A stretch of DNA of 64,000 nt. Source: Novosphingobium mathurense. Its GTDB lineage: Bacteria; Pseudomonadota; Alphaproteobacteria; Sphingomonadales; Sphingomonadaceae. The first letter of the stretch is position 1; each line of letters opens with the position of its first letter. Made by a program: the position numbers and the translations under genes. The notes beneath the pieces are model-generated. The model was not told the origin of the DNA and searched no databases. It saw only the letters and a list, made by a program, of their open reading frames with translations. Location of the stretch: contig NZ_FVZE01000001.1 in the NCBI RefSeq assembly GCF_900168325.1, positions 1,302,001 through 1,366,000 on the forward strand, given 5' to 3'. Positions 20,517 through 30,840 of the stretch are shown one piece after another.

Positions 20517-21689
20517 TCATACGCAAGTCATACGTGCGACGAAAAAGCCGTCGGTCCCGTCATGATACGGTGAGAGGCGCAGGCCGGAGCCGCGCTCGGT
20601 TCCGGCGGCAAGCGCCGGGATGTCGGCCCGCCAACCGGGATTGCGGGCCAGGAAGCCGCTCGCCTGATCGGCCCCTTCCTCGTCCAGCAGCGAGCAGGTC
20701 ACGAATACGAGGCGTCCACCGGGCCGGACCAGCCCCGCCGCAACATCGAGCAGGCGCGACTGGATCGCGACATAGCGTTCGAGCTGCCTGGACGTGAGAC
20801 GCCAGCGCGCTTCCGGGTTGCGTCGCCAGGTACCGGTTCCCGAACAGGGCGCATCGACAAGCACCGCATCGGCCCTGCCGCGCCAAGGCGCCAGCGCCTC
20901 GACCTCGCGGCCGGGATCGAGCAGGACGGTCTCGACCATCGTCACTCCCGCGCGTTCCGCCCGCGGAGCCAATCGCGACAGGCGCGTGCGGTCGGCGTCG
21001 CAGGCGATCAGCTTGCCCCGATTTTCCATCGCTGCCGCCAGCGCAAGGGTCTTGCCGCCGGCCCCGGCGCACAAGTCGATCACCGTCTCGCCCGGCTTTG
21101 CCGCCACCGCCTCGCAGGTCAGCTGCGATCCGGTGTCCTGCACCTCGATGGCACCCGCCACATAGGCATCGGACTGCTCGATGCGGGTTTCGGGCGGATA
21201 GCGCCAGCCATGCGCGGCGACGGTCCGCTCGCCGCCCTGAGGCAGGGTCACGCGCCCTGCCCGCAGCGTATTGACGCGAATGTCGAGCGGCGCGCGGTCG
21301 AGCAAAGAAGCCGCGTCGTCTGGCATCACCCCGCTGGCAGCAAGGCGATCCTGCAACCAGCCGGGCGCGATCCCGCCTTCGGCCCTTGGCTCATCCGGTT
21401 CGACAGGCGCCGGGGCATGGCGCGATCCGTCGAACAGGGAGGCGATGACGGGGTCCTCGGCCGCGACACGCAACATCGCCGCGCGGCCGGTCTCGGGCAC
21501 TTCGCCGCAGGCCCTGATCGCCCGGTAGGCCAGCTCGCGCACGGCCCTGCGGTCCTTGCTGCCGGCAAAGCGGCGCGCACGGAACCAGTCGGCGATCAGC
21601 CGGTCGGCAGGCGCGCCATTGGCGCGCACGGCGGCAATCACGAGATCGAGGATCTCGATCGCGGCCTGAACGCGGGCGGCGGGCGTCAT
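20517..21689 (-). CDS. rsmB: 16S rRNA m5C methyltransferase (RsmB/NOL1-NOP2-Sun family)
   Basis: A 390-aa RNA cytosine-5 methyltransferase. An N-terminal NusB-like helical domain (about 1-130: RRFAGSKDRRAVRELAYRAI) precedes the SAM domain. SAM motif I is VIDLCAGAGGKTLALAA. The catalytic cysteines are in VLVDAPCSGTGTWRRNPE (motif IV) and LVFVTCSLLDEE (motif VI, TCS). RsmB methylates C967 of 16S rRNA in E. coli. The ATG is only 10 bp after the guaB stop, with AGGGGCGGG as a binding site, so the two genes are co-transcribed. Confidence 0.9.
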   Translation of the reverse strand: MTPAARVQAAIEILDLVIAAVRANGAPADRLIADWFRARRFAGSKDRRAVRELAYRAIRACGEVPETGRAAMLRVAAEDPVIASLFDGSRHAPAPVEPDEPRAEGGIAPGWLQDRLAASGVMPDDAASLLDRAPLDIRVNTLRAGRVTLPQGGERTVAAHGWRYPPETRIEQSDAYVAGAIEVQDTGSQLTCEAVAAKPGETVIDLCAGAGGKTLALAAAMENRGKLIACDADRTRLSRLAPRAERAGVTMVETVLLDPGREVEALAPWRGRADAVLVDAPCSGTGTWRRNPEARWRLTSRQLERYVAIQSRLLDVAAGLVRPGGRLVFVTCSLLDEEGADQASGFLARNPGWRADIPALAAGTERGSGLRLSPYHDGTDGFFVARMTCV

Positions 21690-21699
21690 CGCCCGCCCC

Positions 21700-23205
<1,506 letters not shown>

Positions 23206-23262
23206 TCAAAGGTGCCCAATTGGGCTAGTGCCTGATTTCGCCAAGGTGGCACGGATTGCCGG

Positions 23263-24783
23263 TCATCCGGCGCCGGGCTCCACCGGCACCTTGCGCAGAT
23301 CCCCGAACCAGCGACCGAGCGCAGTCAGCATCTTCACGTCCTGGACGGCCCCGCCCAGTTCGATGGGATGCGAAAGATCGTCGCTAGGTCTATGATAATC
23401 CCCGTCGAAAAAGGCGCGCATCCGGTCGATGTCGCCATAGGCGGTGGTCACCATGACAGTGGGAATGTCATGCTGCAGCAGGGCCCAACCGTCCTGGCGC
23501 TTGACGAATTCGTTGGCGTCGTCGTTGTCCCGCAGGCGAAATTTCTCTGCCTTCGCGACCTTGGCGATATCCGCATCGAGCGCGGTCATCCCGCGCCCGA
23601 CAATGGCGAAGGGCGTGCCCTTGGGGGCAATGGCAACCGAATCGATGTTGAAGGCCGCAACGATCCGGGTGAGCGGGAGCGGCGGATTCTCGGCGAAGGC
23701 ATGGGCGCCCAGCAGGCCCAGTTCCTCTGCCGTCGTTGCCAGGAAATAGACATCGCGGTCGAGCGGCTGGCCCCGGGCAAGACGGCGTGCCACTTCTGTC
23801 ATCGCCGCAACCCCGCTGGCATTGTCGACCGCGCCATTGCAGATCCGGTCCTCCGAGGTCGGCTCGCCGCATTCGCCGAAGTGATCCCAGTGCGCCACGT
23901 AGAGCACGGCGCCGGCCTCGGGATGGCGTCCGGGCAGCTTGCCGATCAGGTTGTGCGTGTGGATCGTGGTTTCGCGCGTCGTCGCCTCGAGCGAGGCTGT
24001 CAGGTCGAGGGTGATCGGCGCGAAGTCTTCCGCATCGGCCAGTTTCTCCAGCCCTTCGAGGCTTTGCGAAGTACCCTTGAGCAGGGTCGTCATGTCTTCG
24101 CGGGTGATGAATGCCTCAAGGTCACCGCCGATCGCATCGTCGGACAGTGCGTAACCGGAGCGCTTGCGACGCGCGGCGACCTGCTCGAGGCTGCGATCGC
24201 CGTCGAGCACGGTCAGCACTGCCGAGGCGCCAAGTGCCAGCAGTTCGTTCTGCCGCTCGCTGTCGGGGCGGCTGCCGTCGAGGATCACCGCGATCCGGCC
24301 CGCCAATTCGTTGCGGGTAAACGCGTCGCCACGCACCCGGCCGACGAAAAGCAGCGGCGCATTGCGCACGAGGCTGCGATGACCCGAGGTCAGCACCAGC
24401 ACGTTGCGCGGCGAAATGGCGGTGCGATAGCCCTTGCGCTGGAAAGTCGCGTTGGAGGCTGCCGGTTCGCGCGCAACGAGCGTGACCGGCATGAACCATT
24501 CGTTGCCCGGATCGTTGGTTCCGGAAACGAGGCCGATGTCGAACCACTGCCTCGCGATGTAGCGCAAGGTCTTCGCCTCGCCCTCGGTACCCGGCTCGCG
24601 TCCGTCGAAATCGTCGCTGGCGAGCACCTTGATCTGGGCGAGAAGTTGGGCCTGGATCTCGCGGTCGACCCGCGAGCTTGCAGCGAGTGCGGGGACAGGC
24701 GCGGACGCAAAAGCAACGAAAAGCAGGCCAAGAGCGATAGCCCTGATCGTTCGCATCGAACCTGTCACTGGACCCCAATTCAT
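23263..24783 (-). CDS. Secreted M28-family zinc aminopeptidase with PA-like insert
   Basis: A 506-aa exported metallopeptidase. A signal peptide is visible (RTIRAIALGLLFVAFASAPVPALA). A PA-type insert occupies about 100-240. The M28 core carries the metal ligands: His and Asp of AHWDHFGE and VDNASG, the catalytic Glu pair in TTAEELGLLGA, Asp in NIDSV, and a final His in DGDYHRPSDD. Such enzymes remove N-terminal residues from peptides in the periplasm or medium. The ATG at 24783 gives nine residues before MRT; the ATG at 24756 (MRTIRA) is an alternative. It diverges from the YpfJ-like gene. Confidence 0.88.
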   Translation of the reverse strand: MNWGPVTGSMRTIRAIALGLLFVAFASAPVPALAASSRVDREIQAQLLAQIKVLASDDFDGREPGTEGEAKTLRYIARQWFDIGLVSGTNDPGNEWFMPVTLVAREPAASNATFQRKGYRTAISPRNVLVLTSGHRSLVRNAPLLFVGRVRGDAFTRNELAGRIAVILDGSRPDSERQNELLALGASAVLTVLDGDRSLEQVAARRKRSGYALSDDAIGGDLEAFITREDMTTLLKGTSQSLEGLEKLADAEDFAPITLDLTASLEATTRETTIHTHNLIGKLPGRHPEAGAVLYVAHWDHFGECGEPTSEDRICNGAVDNASGVAAMTEVARRLARGQPLDRDVYFLATTAEELGLLGAHAFAENPPLPLTRIVAAFNIDSVAIAPKGTPFAIVGRGMTALDADIAKVAKAEKFRLRDNDDANEFVKRQDGWALLQHDIPTVMVTTAYGDIDRMRAFFDGDYHRPSDDLSHPIELGGAVQDVKMLTALGRWFGDLRKVPVEPGAG

Positions 24784-25012
24784 TGCTGCTCTTCTATACG
24801 ACGTAAATTCCGCAAGTCTCAGAAAACTTCGCGATCCCAGTCGTTTTTGCCCGTCCAGGGGCCACAGCGTTGCAGCAGTGCCGCACGCACGGGAGGGAAC
24901 CGACGGCAGGCAATTCAATTTCACTTTCGATAGCAGTCCGGATAGGCAGGTTCGATCCTGCCGGTCCGGTGCCCGGCCGGATGGCGTAACGGGCGGGAAA
25001 GGATAACAAATC

Positions 25013-25879
25013 ATGCGGCTGAACCGGTTCGATCCTGCAAATATCAAGGTCCGCCGGGGCGGTGGCGGCGGCTTTCCCGGTGGCGGTGGAGCCAAGCTGG
25101 GTTGCGGCTCGATTGTCCTCGTCCTGATCGGCGCTTTCGTCTTCGGGCTCGATCCGGCGCAGATGCTCGGCACCATCAGCGAAGTGCAGCAACAGCAGCA
25201 GCCTTCGACCGACAGCCGCGCGGCCCCGGGCGATGCCACCGCGATCTGCGAAGCCAATGCCTATTCGCTGGAAGCGTGCAACGCGCTCGATTCGCTCAAC
25301 CGGACATGGCAGCCGCTGTTCGCGCAGGCGAACATCCCGTTCGACCAGCCGACGCTCAACTTCTTCACCGGCGGCACCCGAACCGGCTGCGGCGCGGCGC
25401 AAAGCGCAATGGGACCATTCTATTGCCCGGCCGACCGGGGCATCTACATCGACACCTCCTTCTACGACCAGCTCGACCGCCAGCTCGGCGCGCGCGGCGA
25501 CTTCGCCCGCTACTACGTGATCGCCCATGAATACGGTCACCATGTGCAGAGCCTGCTCGGCCTCGACCGGAAGGTTCGCAGCGCGCAGCAGCAGAACCCC
25601 TCACAGGCGAATGCCCTGTCGGTGCGCATGGAACTGCAGGCGGACTGCTACGCGGGCGTCTGGGCCGGCAAGCATGCCGACCTGATCGAACCGGGCGACA
25701 TGGAGGAAGGCATGACCGCCGCCAGCGCCATCGGTGACGATGCCCTGATGCAAGGGGCGGGCCGCTCGGTCAGCCCGGAGAGTTTCACCCACGGCAGCAG
25801 CGTCCAGCGCATGAAGTGGCTGCGGCGCGGGATCGAGACCGGGAACGAGGACGCCTGCGATACGTTCAATCAACAGTAG
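25013..25879 (+). CDS. Neutral zinc metallopeptidase, YpfJ family
   Basis: A 288-aa membrane-anchored protein. The start has an AAAGGA binding site. The Gly-rich N-terminus (RGGGGGFPGGGG) precedes one membrane span (about 31-47). The domain then carries the HExxH zinc motif as IAHEYGHHVQ (His172, Glu173, His176) and a downstream ELQADCYAGVWAG, which supplies a third acidic ligand. The conserved C-terminal MKWLRRGIETG follows. The YpfJ/YPFJ-type family is predicted to be zinc peptidases, but substrates are not established. It is followed 51 bp later by an exported unknown on the same strand, perhaps co-transcribed. Confidence 0.88.
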   Translation: MRLNRFDPANIKVRRGGGGGFPGGGGAKLGCGSIVLVLIGAFVFGLDPAQMLGTISEVQQQQQPSTDSRAAPGDATAICEANAYSLEACNALDSLNRTWQPLFAQANIPFDQPTLNFFTGGTRTGCGAAQSAMGPFYCPADRGIYIDTSFYDQLDRQLGARGDFARYYVIAHEYGHHVQSLLGLDRKVRSAQQQNPSQANALSVRMELQADCYAGVWAGKHADLIEPGDMEEGMTAASAIGDDALMQGAGRSVSPESFTHGSSVQRMKWLRRGIETGNEDACDTFNQQ

Positions 25880-25930
25880 GGGAGATGGCTGGGCCCGGTC
25901 TCCCGCGCGGAACTGGCCTGGAGGATTGAA

Positions 25931-26602
25931 GTGCTCAGATCGTGTTTCCTGGTAACCGTGGCCGCCGCGCTCTCGCTCGGCCATGCAGAGGCTCGCAGCC
26001 AGGACAAGCCGATCACGGACAGCGACCCCGACGTCATGGACGTCGCCAAGACGCCCACCACCGACCTCAACATCACCAAGGAAGAAATTCCGCCCATCCT
26101 GATCGAGGCGATCGACAAGCCCTACGACCTGACAGACCTTGGCAGGTGCAAGCAGCTGATTGCCGCGGTGGAGCGGCTCGACGCGATCCTCGGACCCGAC
26201 GTGGACCTGCCGCAGGAGGCCCGCGACCGGGTCAGCGCCGGTCGCGTCGCCAAGTGGGTGGTCAGCTCATTCATTCCTTTCCGCGGGCTGATCCGCGAAC
26301 TGTCAGGCGCCAATGCCCAGGAGCGCGCCGTGCGCACCGCCATCCAGGCGGGCCTCGCCCGTCGCGGCTTCCTCAAGGGAGTCGGCGCGCAGCGCGGCTG
26401 CGCCTACCCCGCCTCACCCGCAACGCCCAAGGTGATCAACGCCTATCTCGCCCAGAACGAGAAGGATGATGACAAGAAGGACGACGACAGGAAGGCGCAG
26501 GAAGAGCGCAAGGATGAGGAAAAGCAGGACGACAAGGCGCAGGAGACGACAAGCGCCGGCGTTCCCATCGTTTCCGAACCGGTCGTCCAGAAGATTCCCT
26601 GA
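25931..26602 (+). CDS. Exported protein of unknown function with charged C-terminal tail
   Basis: A 223-aa product starting at GTG with a good ribosome-binding site (GGAGG). A signal peptide is likely (VLRSCFLVTVAAALSLGHAEA). The middle (about 40-165) has an acidic N-part, then PYDLTDLGRCKQLIAAVERLD and a helix-rich section RGLIRELSGANAQERAVRTA; two cysteines may pair. Residues from about 178 are an extreme Lys/Asp/Glu tail, probably disordered. I do not recognise a family. It sits behind the YpfJ-like peptidase and could be a partner or substrate, which is a guess. Confidence 0.65.
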   Translation: MLRSCFLVTVAAALSLGHAEARSQDKPITDSDPDVMDVAKTPTTDLNITKEEIPPILIEAIDKPYDLTDLGRCKQLIAAVERLDAILGPDVDLPQEARDRVSAGRVAKWVVSSFIPFRGLIRELSGANAQERAVRTAIQAGLARRGFLKGVGAQRGCAYPASPATPKVINAYLAQNEKDDDKKDDDRKAQEERKDEEKQDDKAQETTSAGVPIVSEPVVQKIP

Positions 26603-26635
26603 TCAAACGCGAGAGCTTGCCCTGCCCGGCCCGGA

Positions 26636-28282
26636 TCAGCTCTTGCTCACACCCATACCCCTGCGCGCCCGCTCGATTTCCCGGTCGAGGTCGAGCAGGA
26701 TCTCGCTGCGCACATCTTCCTTGATGGTGCGGTCGGTGACGACTGCCGCGCGGGCGGACTGGAGCGACTTGATCACGGCCCTGTGAATGCCCTTCGGCTC
26801 ACCCGCACAGATCCGGAGGGACCTGCTCTGGCCGTTCGCCTCTTCAGCCCGCGGACTGTCGGCAGGGCAGGTTTCATCGATGACCATTTCCCTGGTCAGG
26901 ACGTTCCGGCCATTTTCGTCCTTCGTCACCATGCGGATGTGGCGGACCTTGCCATCGGGCGAGACAGTCTCGCTCACTTGCGGGGCGCGGGTCAACGCCC
27001 GTGCGGCACTGCGCTCGACTTCGGCTGCGCGCCGTTCGGCCTCGGCAGCCCAACGCTCGGCATCGGCGGTGTGGCGTTCCACTTCGGCTTCGGCACGATG
27101 CAGTTCGGCTTCCTGCCGAGCCTCGGCGACGGCTGACGGCGGGGCCGGAGGGGCCGGAGGAGCCGGGGGTTCAGGCGGTACCCTCACGTTGCCCGTTCCG
27201 TGCAAATCGGAAACCGAAGGCGGCTCGGGCGCCTGTTGCGGTTCCGGCGGGACGGGAGGCGCCGGGGGTTCCGGCGATTCGGGAATCTCGGGCTCTTCCA
27301 TCGCTGCATAGCTGACCGTCGCCGTCATCGGCACGGCCACGAGCGATACGGCGAAGAGGCTTCGTGCCAGCACGCGGCGGGCCGGCGAAATGTCGTTGCA
27401 GGCCAGAGCCTTGAGGCGGTGAATGATCGGCTTGTCGCCACCCAGCGGCCCGGCGATCGGAGCCGCCAGCGTGACGCGCGAGCCAGCGGCATAGGAAGCA
27501 ATGAGCCTGCCATAACGCGCCCGAGTCTTGCGATCGCAACCGGCCATGACCCGCGCATCGCACGCCGCCTCCTGATCGCCGCGCAGCGCCCGCCATGCCG
27601 CCCATGCCAACGGGTTGAACCAATGGAGCGCGAAAAGCGGCTGGACAGCGATAATCGCGATCAGGTCGTTGCCCGCGTGATGCTCCAGTTCATGGGCAAT
27701 CGCGAAGTCGGAACTTTCGGAGTCCGTCTCGGCCAGAAACCCGGTCGGCAAAGCGACGACCTTGTCGAAGATGCCGAAGGCGAGCGGCGCGCCAGCGGCC
27801 GGGCTCTCGACGATGCGCACGCCTTCGGCCTGCGCCACCTGTCGTGCCCCCGCCAGCAATTCGCGCCGCATGGACGCATAGCTCCAGGCACGCCAGCACA
27901 GGAATACGGCAGCACCGCCAAGCCAGAGCGCAATCAGCATACCGGCCCAGGGCGCTTGCGCCAGAAGGCCGGGATCGGCCGCTGCCACAACGGGAACTGC
28001 CGTGGTGGAAGGACCCTGCCCCGCCGAAATCTCCGCAAGCTCCACCGAGGCCGGAGCCACGATCATCGCACTCGCCACGATCGGCTCAATCGTCACTTCG
28101 GGCCGCGGCAGCAGGCCCTGCGGCAGAGCCAGCGGTGGCAATAGAAAGCGCACCATCGGCAGCGCCCAGAGCGCGTAGGCCGCCGCCGGACCGAACCAGC
28201 GCCCGACCGGGCGGCGAACCACGAGCACCAGCGCCATCAGCACACCGGTCATCACAAGCGTATCGGTGAGCCACGCGATCAT
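26636..28282 (-). CDS. BlaR1-like M56 membrane metalloprotease with novel extracytoplasmic domain
   Basis: A 548-aa integral membrane zinc protease of the BlaR1/MecR1 type. Membrane spans are near 5-22, 35-55, 108-130 and 305-327. The cytosolic zinc site is HELEH at residues 197-201 (Glu198 catalytic), with Glu238 in GDQEAACDA as a likely third ligand. Instead of a penicillin-binding sensor, the outer part has a Pro-rich arm (329-382), an Ala/Glu/Arg coiled coil (385-432) and a roughly 115-residue end domain with Cys472 and Cys492. Known relatives cleave the BlaI repressor on signal. The start overlaps blaI by 4 nt (ATGA). The inducing signal is unknown. Confidence 0.85.
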   Translation of the reverse strand: MIAWLTDTLVMTGVLMALVLVVRRPVGRWFGPAAAYALWALPMVRFLLPPLALPQGLLPRPEVTIEPIVASAMIVAPASVELAEISAGQGPSTTAVPVVAAADPGLLAQAPWAGMLIALWLGGAAVFLCWRAWSYASMRRELLAGARQVAQAEGVRIVESPAAGAPLAFGIFDKVVALPTGFLAETDSESSDFAIAHELEHHAGNDLIAIIAVQPLFALHWFNPLAWAAWRALRGDQEAACDARVMAGCDRKTRARYGRLIASYAAGSRVTLAAPIAGPLGGDKPIIHRLKALACNDISPARRVLARSLFAVSLVAVPMTATVSYAAMEEPEIPESPEPPAPPVPPEPQQAPEPPSVSDLHGTGNVRVPPEPPAPPAPPAPPSAVAEARQEAELHRAEAEVERHTADAERWAAEAERRAAEVERSAARALTRAPQVSETVSPDGKVRHIRMVTKDENGRNVLTREMVIDETCPADSPRAEEANGQSRSLRICAGEPKGIHRAVIKSLQSARAAVVTDRTIKEDVRSEILLDLDREIERARRGMGVSKS

Positions 28283-28665
28283 GACTTGAGCTCCTTCAGC
28301 AGGGCCTCGATCTCGGCAATGTCATCTTCCGTCAGTGCTTCGTTCTGCGCAAGATGGGCGAAGAGCGGAGCCGCGCGTCCGCCGAACAGGCGGTCGACGA
28401 GGCGGCGGCTTTCAGTCCCGACATAAGCTTCGCGCGCCATTTTCGGTGAATACAGGAAGCGCTTGCCGTCCGGCTCGGTAGCGACGGCCTGCTTGGCGAC
28501 AAGACGCGAGAGCAGCGTCTTGACCGTCGCAAGGCTCCAGCCGCGCGGACCGCAGACTTCTTCGCAGACTTCCTGGGCGGTGAGCGGGCTGCGTTCCCAC
28601 AGCGCCTCCATCACCGCATGCTCGGCTTCCGAGATGCGCTCGGGCTGCACGGACTCGTCGGACAC
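28279..28665 (-). CDS. blaI: BlaI/MecI/CopY-family transcriptional repressor
   Basis: A 128-aa winged-helix repressor. The N-terminal wHTH is recognisable: ISEAEHAVMEALWERSPLTA, then GWSLATVKTLLSRLVAKQAV (recognition helix) and a wing ending KRFLYSPK. The C-terminal dimerisation helix region has RRLVDRLFGG and DDIAEIEALLKEL. I chose the GTG at 28665 because GGAGGTGAG precedes it. The upstream ATG at 28677 would sit one base from the operator with no binding site. The 4-nt overlap with the M56 gene makes them a two-gene operon. Derepression by proteolysis of BlaI is the known scheme. Confidence 0.9.
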   Translation of the reverse strand: MSDESVQPERISEAEHAVMEALWERSPLTAQEVCEEVCGPRGWSLATVKTLLSRLVAKQAVATEPDGKRFLYSPKMAREAYVGTESRRLVDRLFGGRAAPLFAHLAQNEALTEDDIAEIEALLKELKS

Positions 28666-28678
28666 CCTCACCTCCATC

Positions 28679-28710
28679 GTTTACAGACGTAATCGATTAC
28701 GTCTGTAAAC
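28679..28710. promoter_or_regulatory. 32-bp perfect palindrome, probable BlaI operator
   Basis: The left half reads GTTTACAGACGTAATC and the right half is its exact reverse complement, so 32 bases form one palindrome. Each half contains TTAC-N4-GTAA, itself a partial dyad, as expected for two adjacent BlaI dimers. It lies 14-45 nt upstream of the blaI GTG, where repressor would block the promoter. Ordinary BlaI sites are TACA-N2-TGTA-like, so this is a variant. Confidence 0.8.
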
Positions 28711-28739
28711 ATGAACGCCGGATGAACGGCATCGACCGA

Positions 28740-29936
28740 TCAGGGCAGCACTCCGATCGGATCGGGACTGCCGTCCCGGTCGCCGGAAACCGTTCCGCCC
28801 GACACAACAGTGGCATTGCCGGTCAACAGGATGCCCGAGAGATGGGGCGCAGCCATCGAGGTTCCGTCCTTGGAAGTCGTACCGGTGCTGTTCGGGACGA
28901 GCGAAACAATTCCGACGCCCGGTTCGGCCCAGTCGACGGAACCGCCATAGTTGGAGAACGAAGCCTTCCGGTCGCGCTTGTCGGATGCAGAAACGGTGTA
29001 GAGCCCGGTCCCATTCTGGTCGGCCGGAGACACCTTCCTGATGTCGACGTCCACATTATCGTTGCCTGCCGCCATCACCACGTGAAAGCCGACAGCGGCC
29101 AAATTCACAACGGCCTGGTCGAGAACGGTCGAATTGGGATCCGCGTTGAGACTAAGGTTCACAACATCGCCTGCCGTGCCAGCCGTGGCAACGTAATTGA
29201 GACCCGCCAGCACATCGGTATCCGGCGCAACGCCCAGCGAGTCCAGGACCCTTACCGATACCACCGTGGCCCCGGCCGCCACCCCGGCAATCCCGATGCC
29301 ATTGCCCCTGATCGCCGCGATTGTCCCGGCAACGTGCGTGCCGTGGCCGTTGAAGTCGGCGTAGGAGACCGTGTTACCGCCAAGAGTGTCACCGGTCAGA
29401 AAGGACCTGCTCAGGCCCCCATTGATCACAAGATCGGTGTTCGGGCCGACACCGGTATCGACGACCCAGGCCAGCCTGCCATTGGGCGTCCCCGGGCCGC
29501 CCACGCGCTGGATGTCCCAGGGGATCGTTTCCCCACTGCCACTGCCGCCATTGCCGCCCCCTCCTCCGCCACCGCTTCCCGGAGGTCCCCCGCGCGAAGG
29601 CATGGCCGTCGCACCGGCTTCTCCATCCGGCAAACCGACATAGTGCGCCTGCGTGCAGGAGGAGAGGTCGAGGTCCTTGTCCAGCAATTGTGCAATGGCC
29701 TGCGCCGATGCGCGGATGGCAAAGCCGTTCAGCAAGGCGGAATAGACGTGAAGGAGGCGCCCGCCAGTGGCCTGAACGGCCATGTTCGCCGCATACGTCG
29801 CGGTGATCGGTCCGGGCTTGAAGGTACACAGGAAAGTGTTCGGAACAGGATCGCCGATCTGCTGCGCCCCTGCCGGCTGCGTGGCGATGAATGCCGAAAC
29901 TGCAGCGGCAACGAAAAACCTTGCTCGACCTATCAT
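28740..29936 (-). CDS. Secreted subtilisin-like serine protease (S8) with I9 propeptide
   Basis: A 398-aa exported subtilase. The ATG at 29936 has GGGAGGGG 5-6 nt upstream. The signal peptide runs to about PAGAQ. An inhibitor-I9-like propeptide occupies about 30-105, then a Gly/Ser-rich linker (about 116-135). The catalytic triad is Asp160 (VVDTGV), His198 (NGHGTHVAGT) and Ser360 (DGTSMAAPH), and the oxyanion Asn is in AAGNDN. The catalytic order and spacing are normal for S8A. There are no C-terminal domains. It lies between the blaI operator and the 246-aa-type protein, same strand. Confidence 0.88.
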   Translation of the reverse strand: MIGRARFFVAAAVSAFIATQPAGAQQIGDPVPNTFLCTFKPGPITATYAANMAVQATGGRLLHVYSALLNGFAIRASAQAIAQLLDKDLDLSSCTQAHYVGLPDGEAGATAMPSRGGPPGSGGGGGGGNGGSGSGETIPWDIQRVGGPGTPNGRLAWVVDTGVGPNTDLVINGGLSRSFLTGDTLGGNTVSYADFNGHGTHVAGTIAAIRGNGIGIAGVAAGATVVSVRVLDSLGVAPDTDVLAGLNYVATAGTAGDVVNLSLNADPNSTVLDQAVVNLAAVGFHVVMAAGNDNVDVDIRKVSPADQNGTGLYTVSASDKRDRKASFSNYGGSVDWAEPGVGIVSLVPNSTGTTSKDGTSMAAPHLSGILLTGNATVVSGGTVSGDRDGSPDPIGVLP

Positions 29937-30137
29937 ATCGCCCCTCCCGAGTATCCCTGAACCCACCTCACGCCTTCTTTTTGATGCGATCAGGATAAGT
30001 CATCGGAGACAATTCGGCAATTCGGCAAGGGTATAGCGACTTGCGGACTATTGACGACAAGGGGCTGCAACCCAACGCTTGGCGCAAGCGTCTGGACTGA
30101 TTCAGGTAAAGCCCCGCGGCAGCTGCGCCGGGTTCGC

Positions 30138-30836
30138 CTACTCCGAGACCTTTCGGAAGGTTATTTCCCGTCCGTAGCGTTCAAGCAGGAACATGCCGTC
30201 GCTCTCGAACAGGCCCGTATGGTCGAACGCCTTGAAACCGAGGTCATTGGCATGGAACGCAAAATACAGAGACTTGCCCGATGGCTGCGGCACCGGGATC
30301 GGTTCCCCGCGCACTTCGAAGATCGGCAGGGCGAGGCTTATCGAAAGAAGCTGGTCACTGTCGGAAACCGGAATCTGGATAGCGCCATCGGAAAAGTCGG
30401 CGATCGTGCCGGTCCCGTCAGCGCGTTCGACGATGGCGCTGAACAGCGAGACCGGCAGGTTGCCGTTCCCTTCGAGGTGGAGCGTCACGGCATCGGGTGC
30501 GCCCGATCCCTGCTCGGTGCCCAGCAATTCAAATTGCGGCGGCGTGGAAGGATCGCTGTTCAGGACGATGCCGCCGTCCTGTCGGGTCCAGGTTCCCGTC
30601 GAATATTCGTCAACAGCGCCGTAGCTCAGCGCATAGCGGTAACGGCCATCCTCGCCCAGTTCCAGCCAGGCAGCCATTTCCGTCCGCGAACCGTCGTAAG
30701 TGCCGGCAATCGATGCAGGCTCAGCCACCTCCTGGGCGGCAGGCTCCTGCTTCGCGGCGACGGGGGCCGGGTGAAGCAGGGCAAGCAGGGGCGCGGCGGC
30801 GACCCAGGATTTCAGGATCGCCGCGCGCCCCGCCAT
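30138..30836 (-). CDS. Exported protein of unknown function, directly after sdhA
   Basis: A 232-aa protein from ATG 30836. A signal peptide is likely (ILKSWVAAAPLLALLHPAPVAA). The mature part begins with a beta-rich segment SIAGTYDGSRTEMAAWLELGEDGRYRYALSYGAVDEYSTGTW, resembling lipocalin/META-type small barrels in which a variable is compared with a dosage-like readout. The rest is polar with few helices. I do not recognise the family. The start is 4 nt after the sdhA stop, so it is probably co-transcribed with sdh; sdhB is expected in that position but absent. Confidence 0.65.
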   Translation of the reverse strand: MAGRAAILKSWVAAAPLLALLHPAPVAAKQEPAAQEVAEPASIAGTYDGSRTEMAAWLELGEDGRYRYALSYGAVDEYSTGTWTRQDGGIVLNSDPSTPPQFELLGTEQGSGAPDAVTLHLEGNGNLPVSLFSAIVERADGTGTIADFSDGAIQIPVSDSDQLLSISLALPIFEVRGEPIPVPQPSGKSLYFAFHANDLGFKAFDHTGLFESDGMFLLERYGREITFRKVSE

Positions 30837-30840
30837 GGTC

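Noticed and set aside
23214..23225. 12-bp palindrome GCCCAATTGGGC upstream of guaB.
   Set aside because: Short and lacking a known regulator or repeat copies; kept only as a note.
24941..24965. GGTTCGATCCTGC looks like a tRNA T-arm and repeats at 25026-25038.
   Set aside because: The stem does not pair in tRNA register, and no acceptor, D or anticodon arm is found; the second copy is coding sequence of the YpfJ-like gene.
29995..30040. Tandem AATTCGGC x2 between the subtilase and the 232-aa gene.
   Set aside because: Only two units and no nearby element; likely chance.
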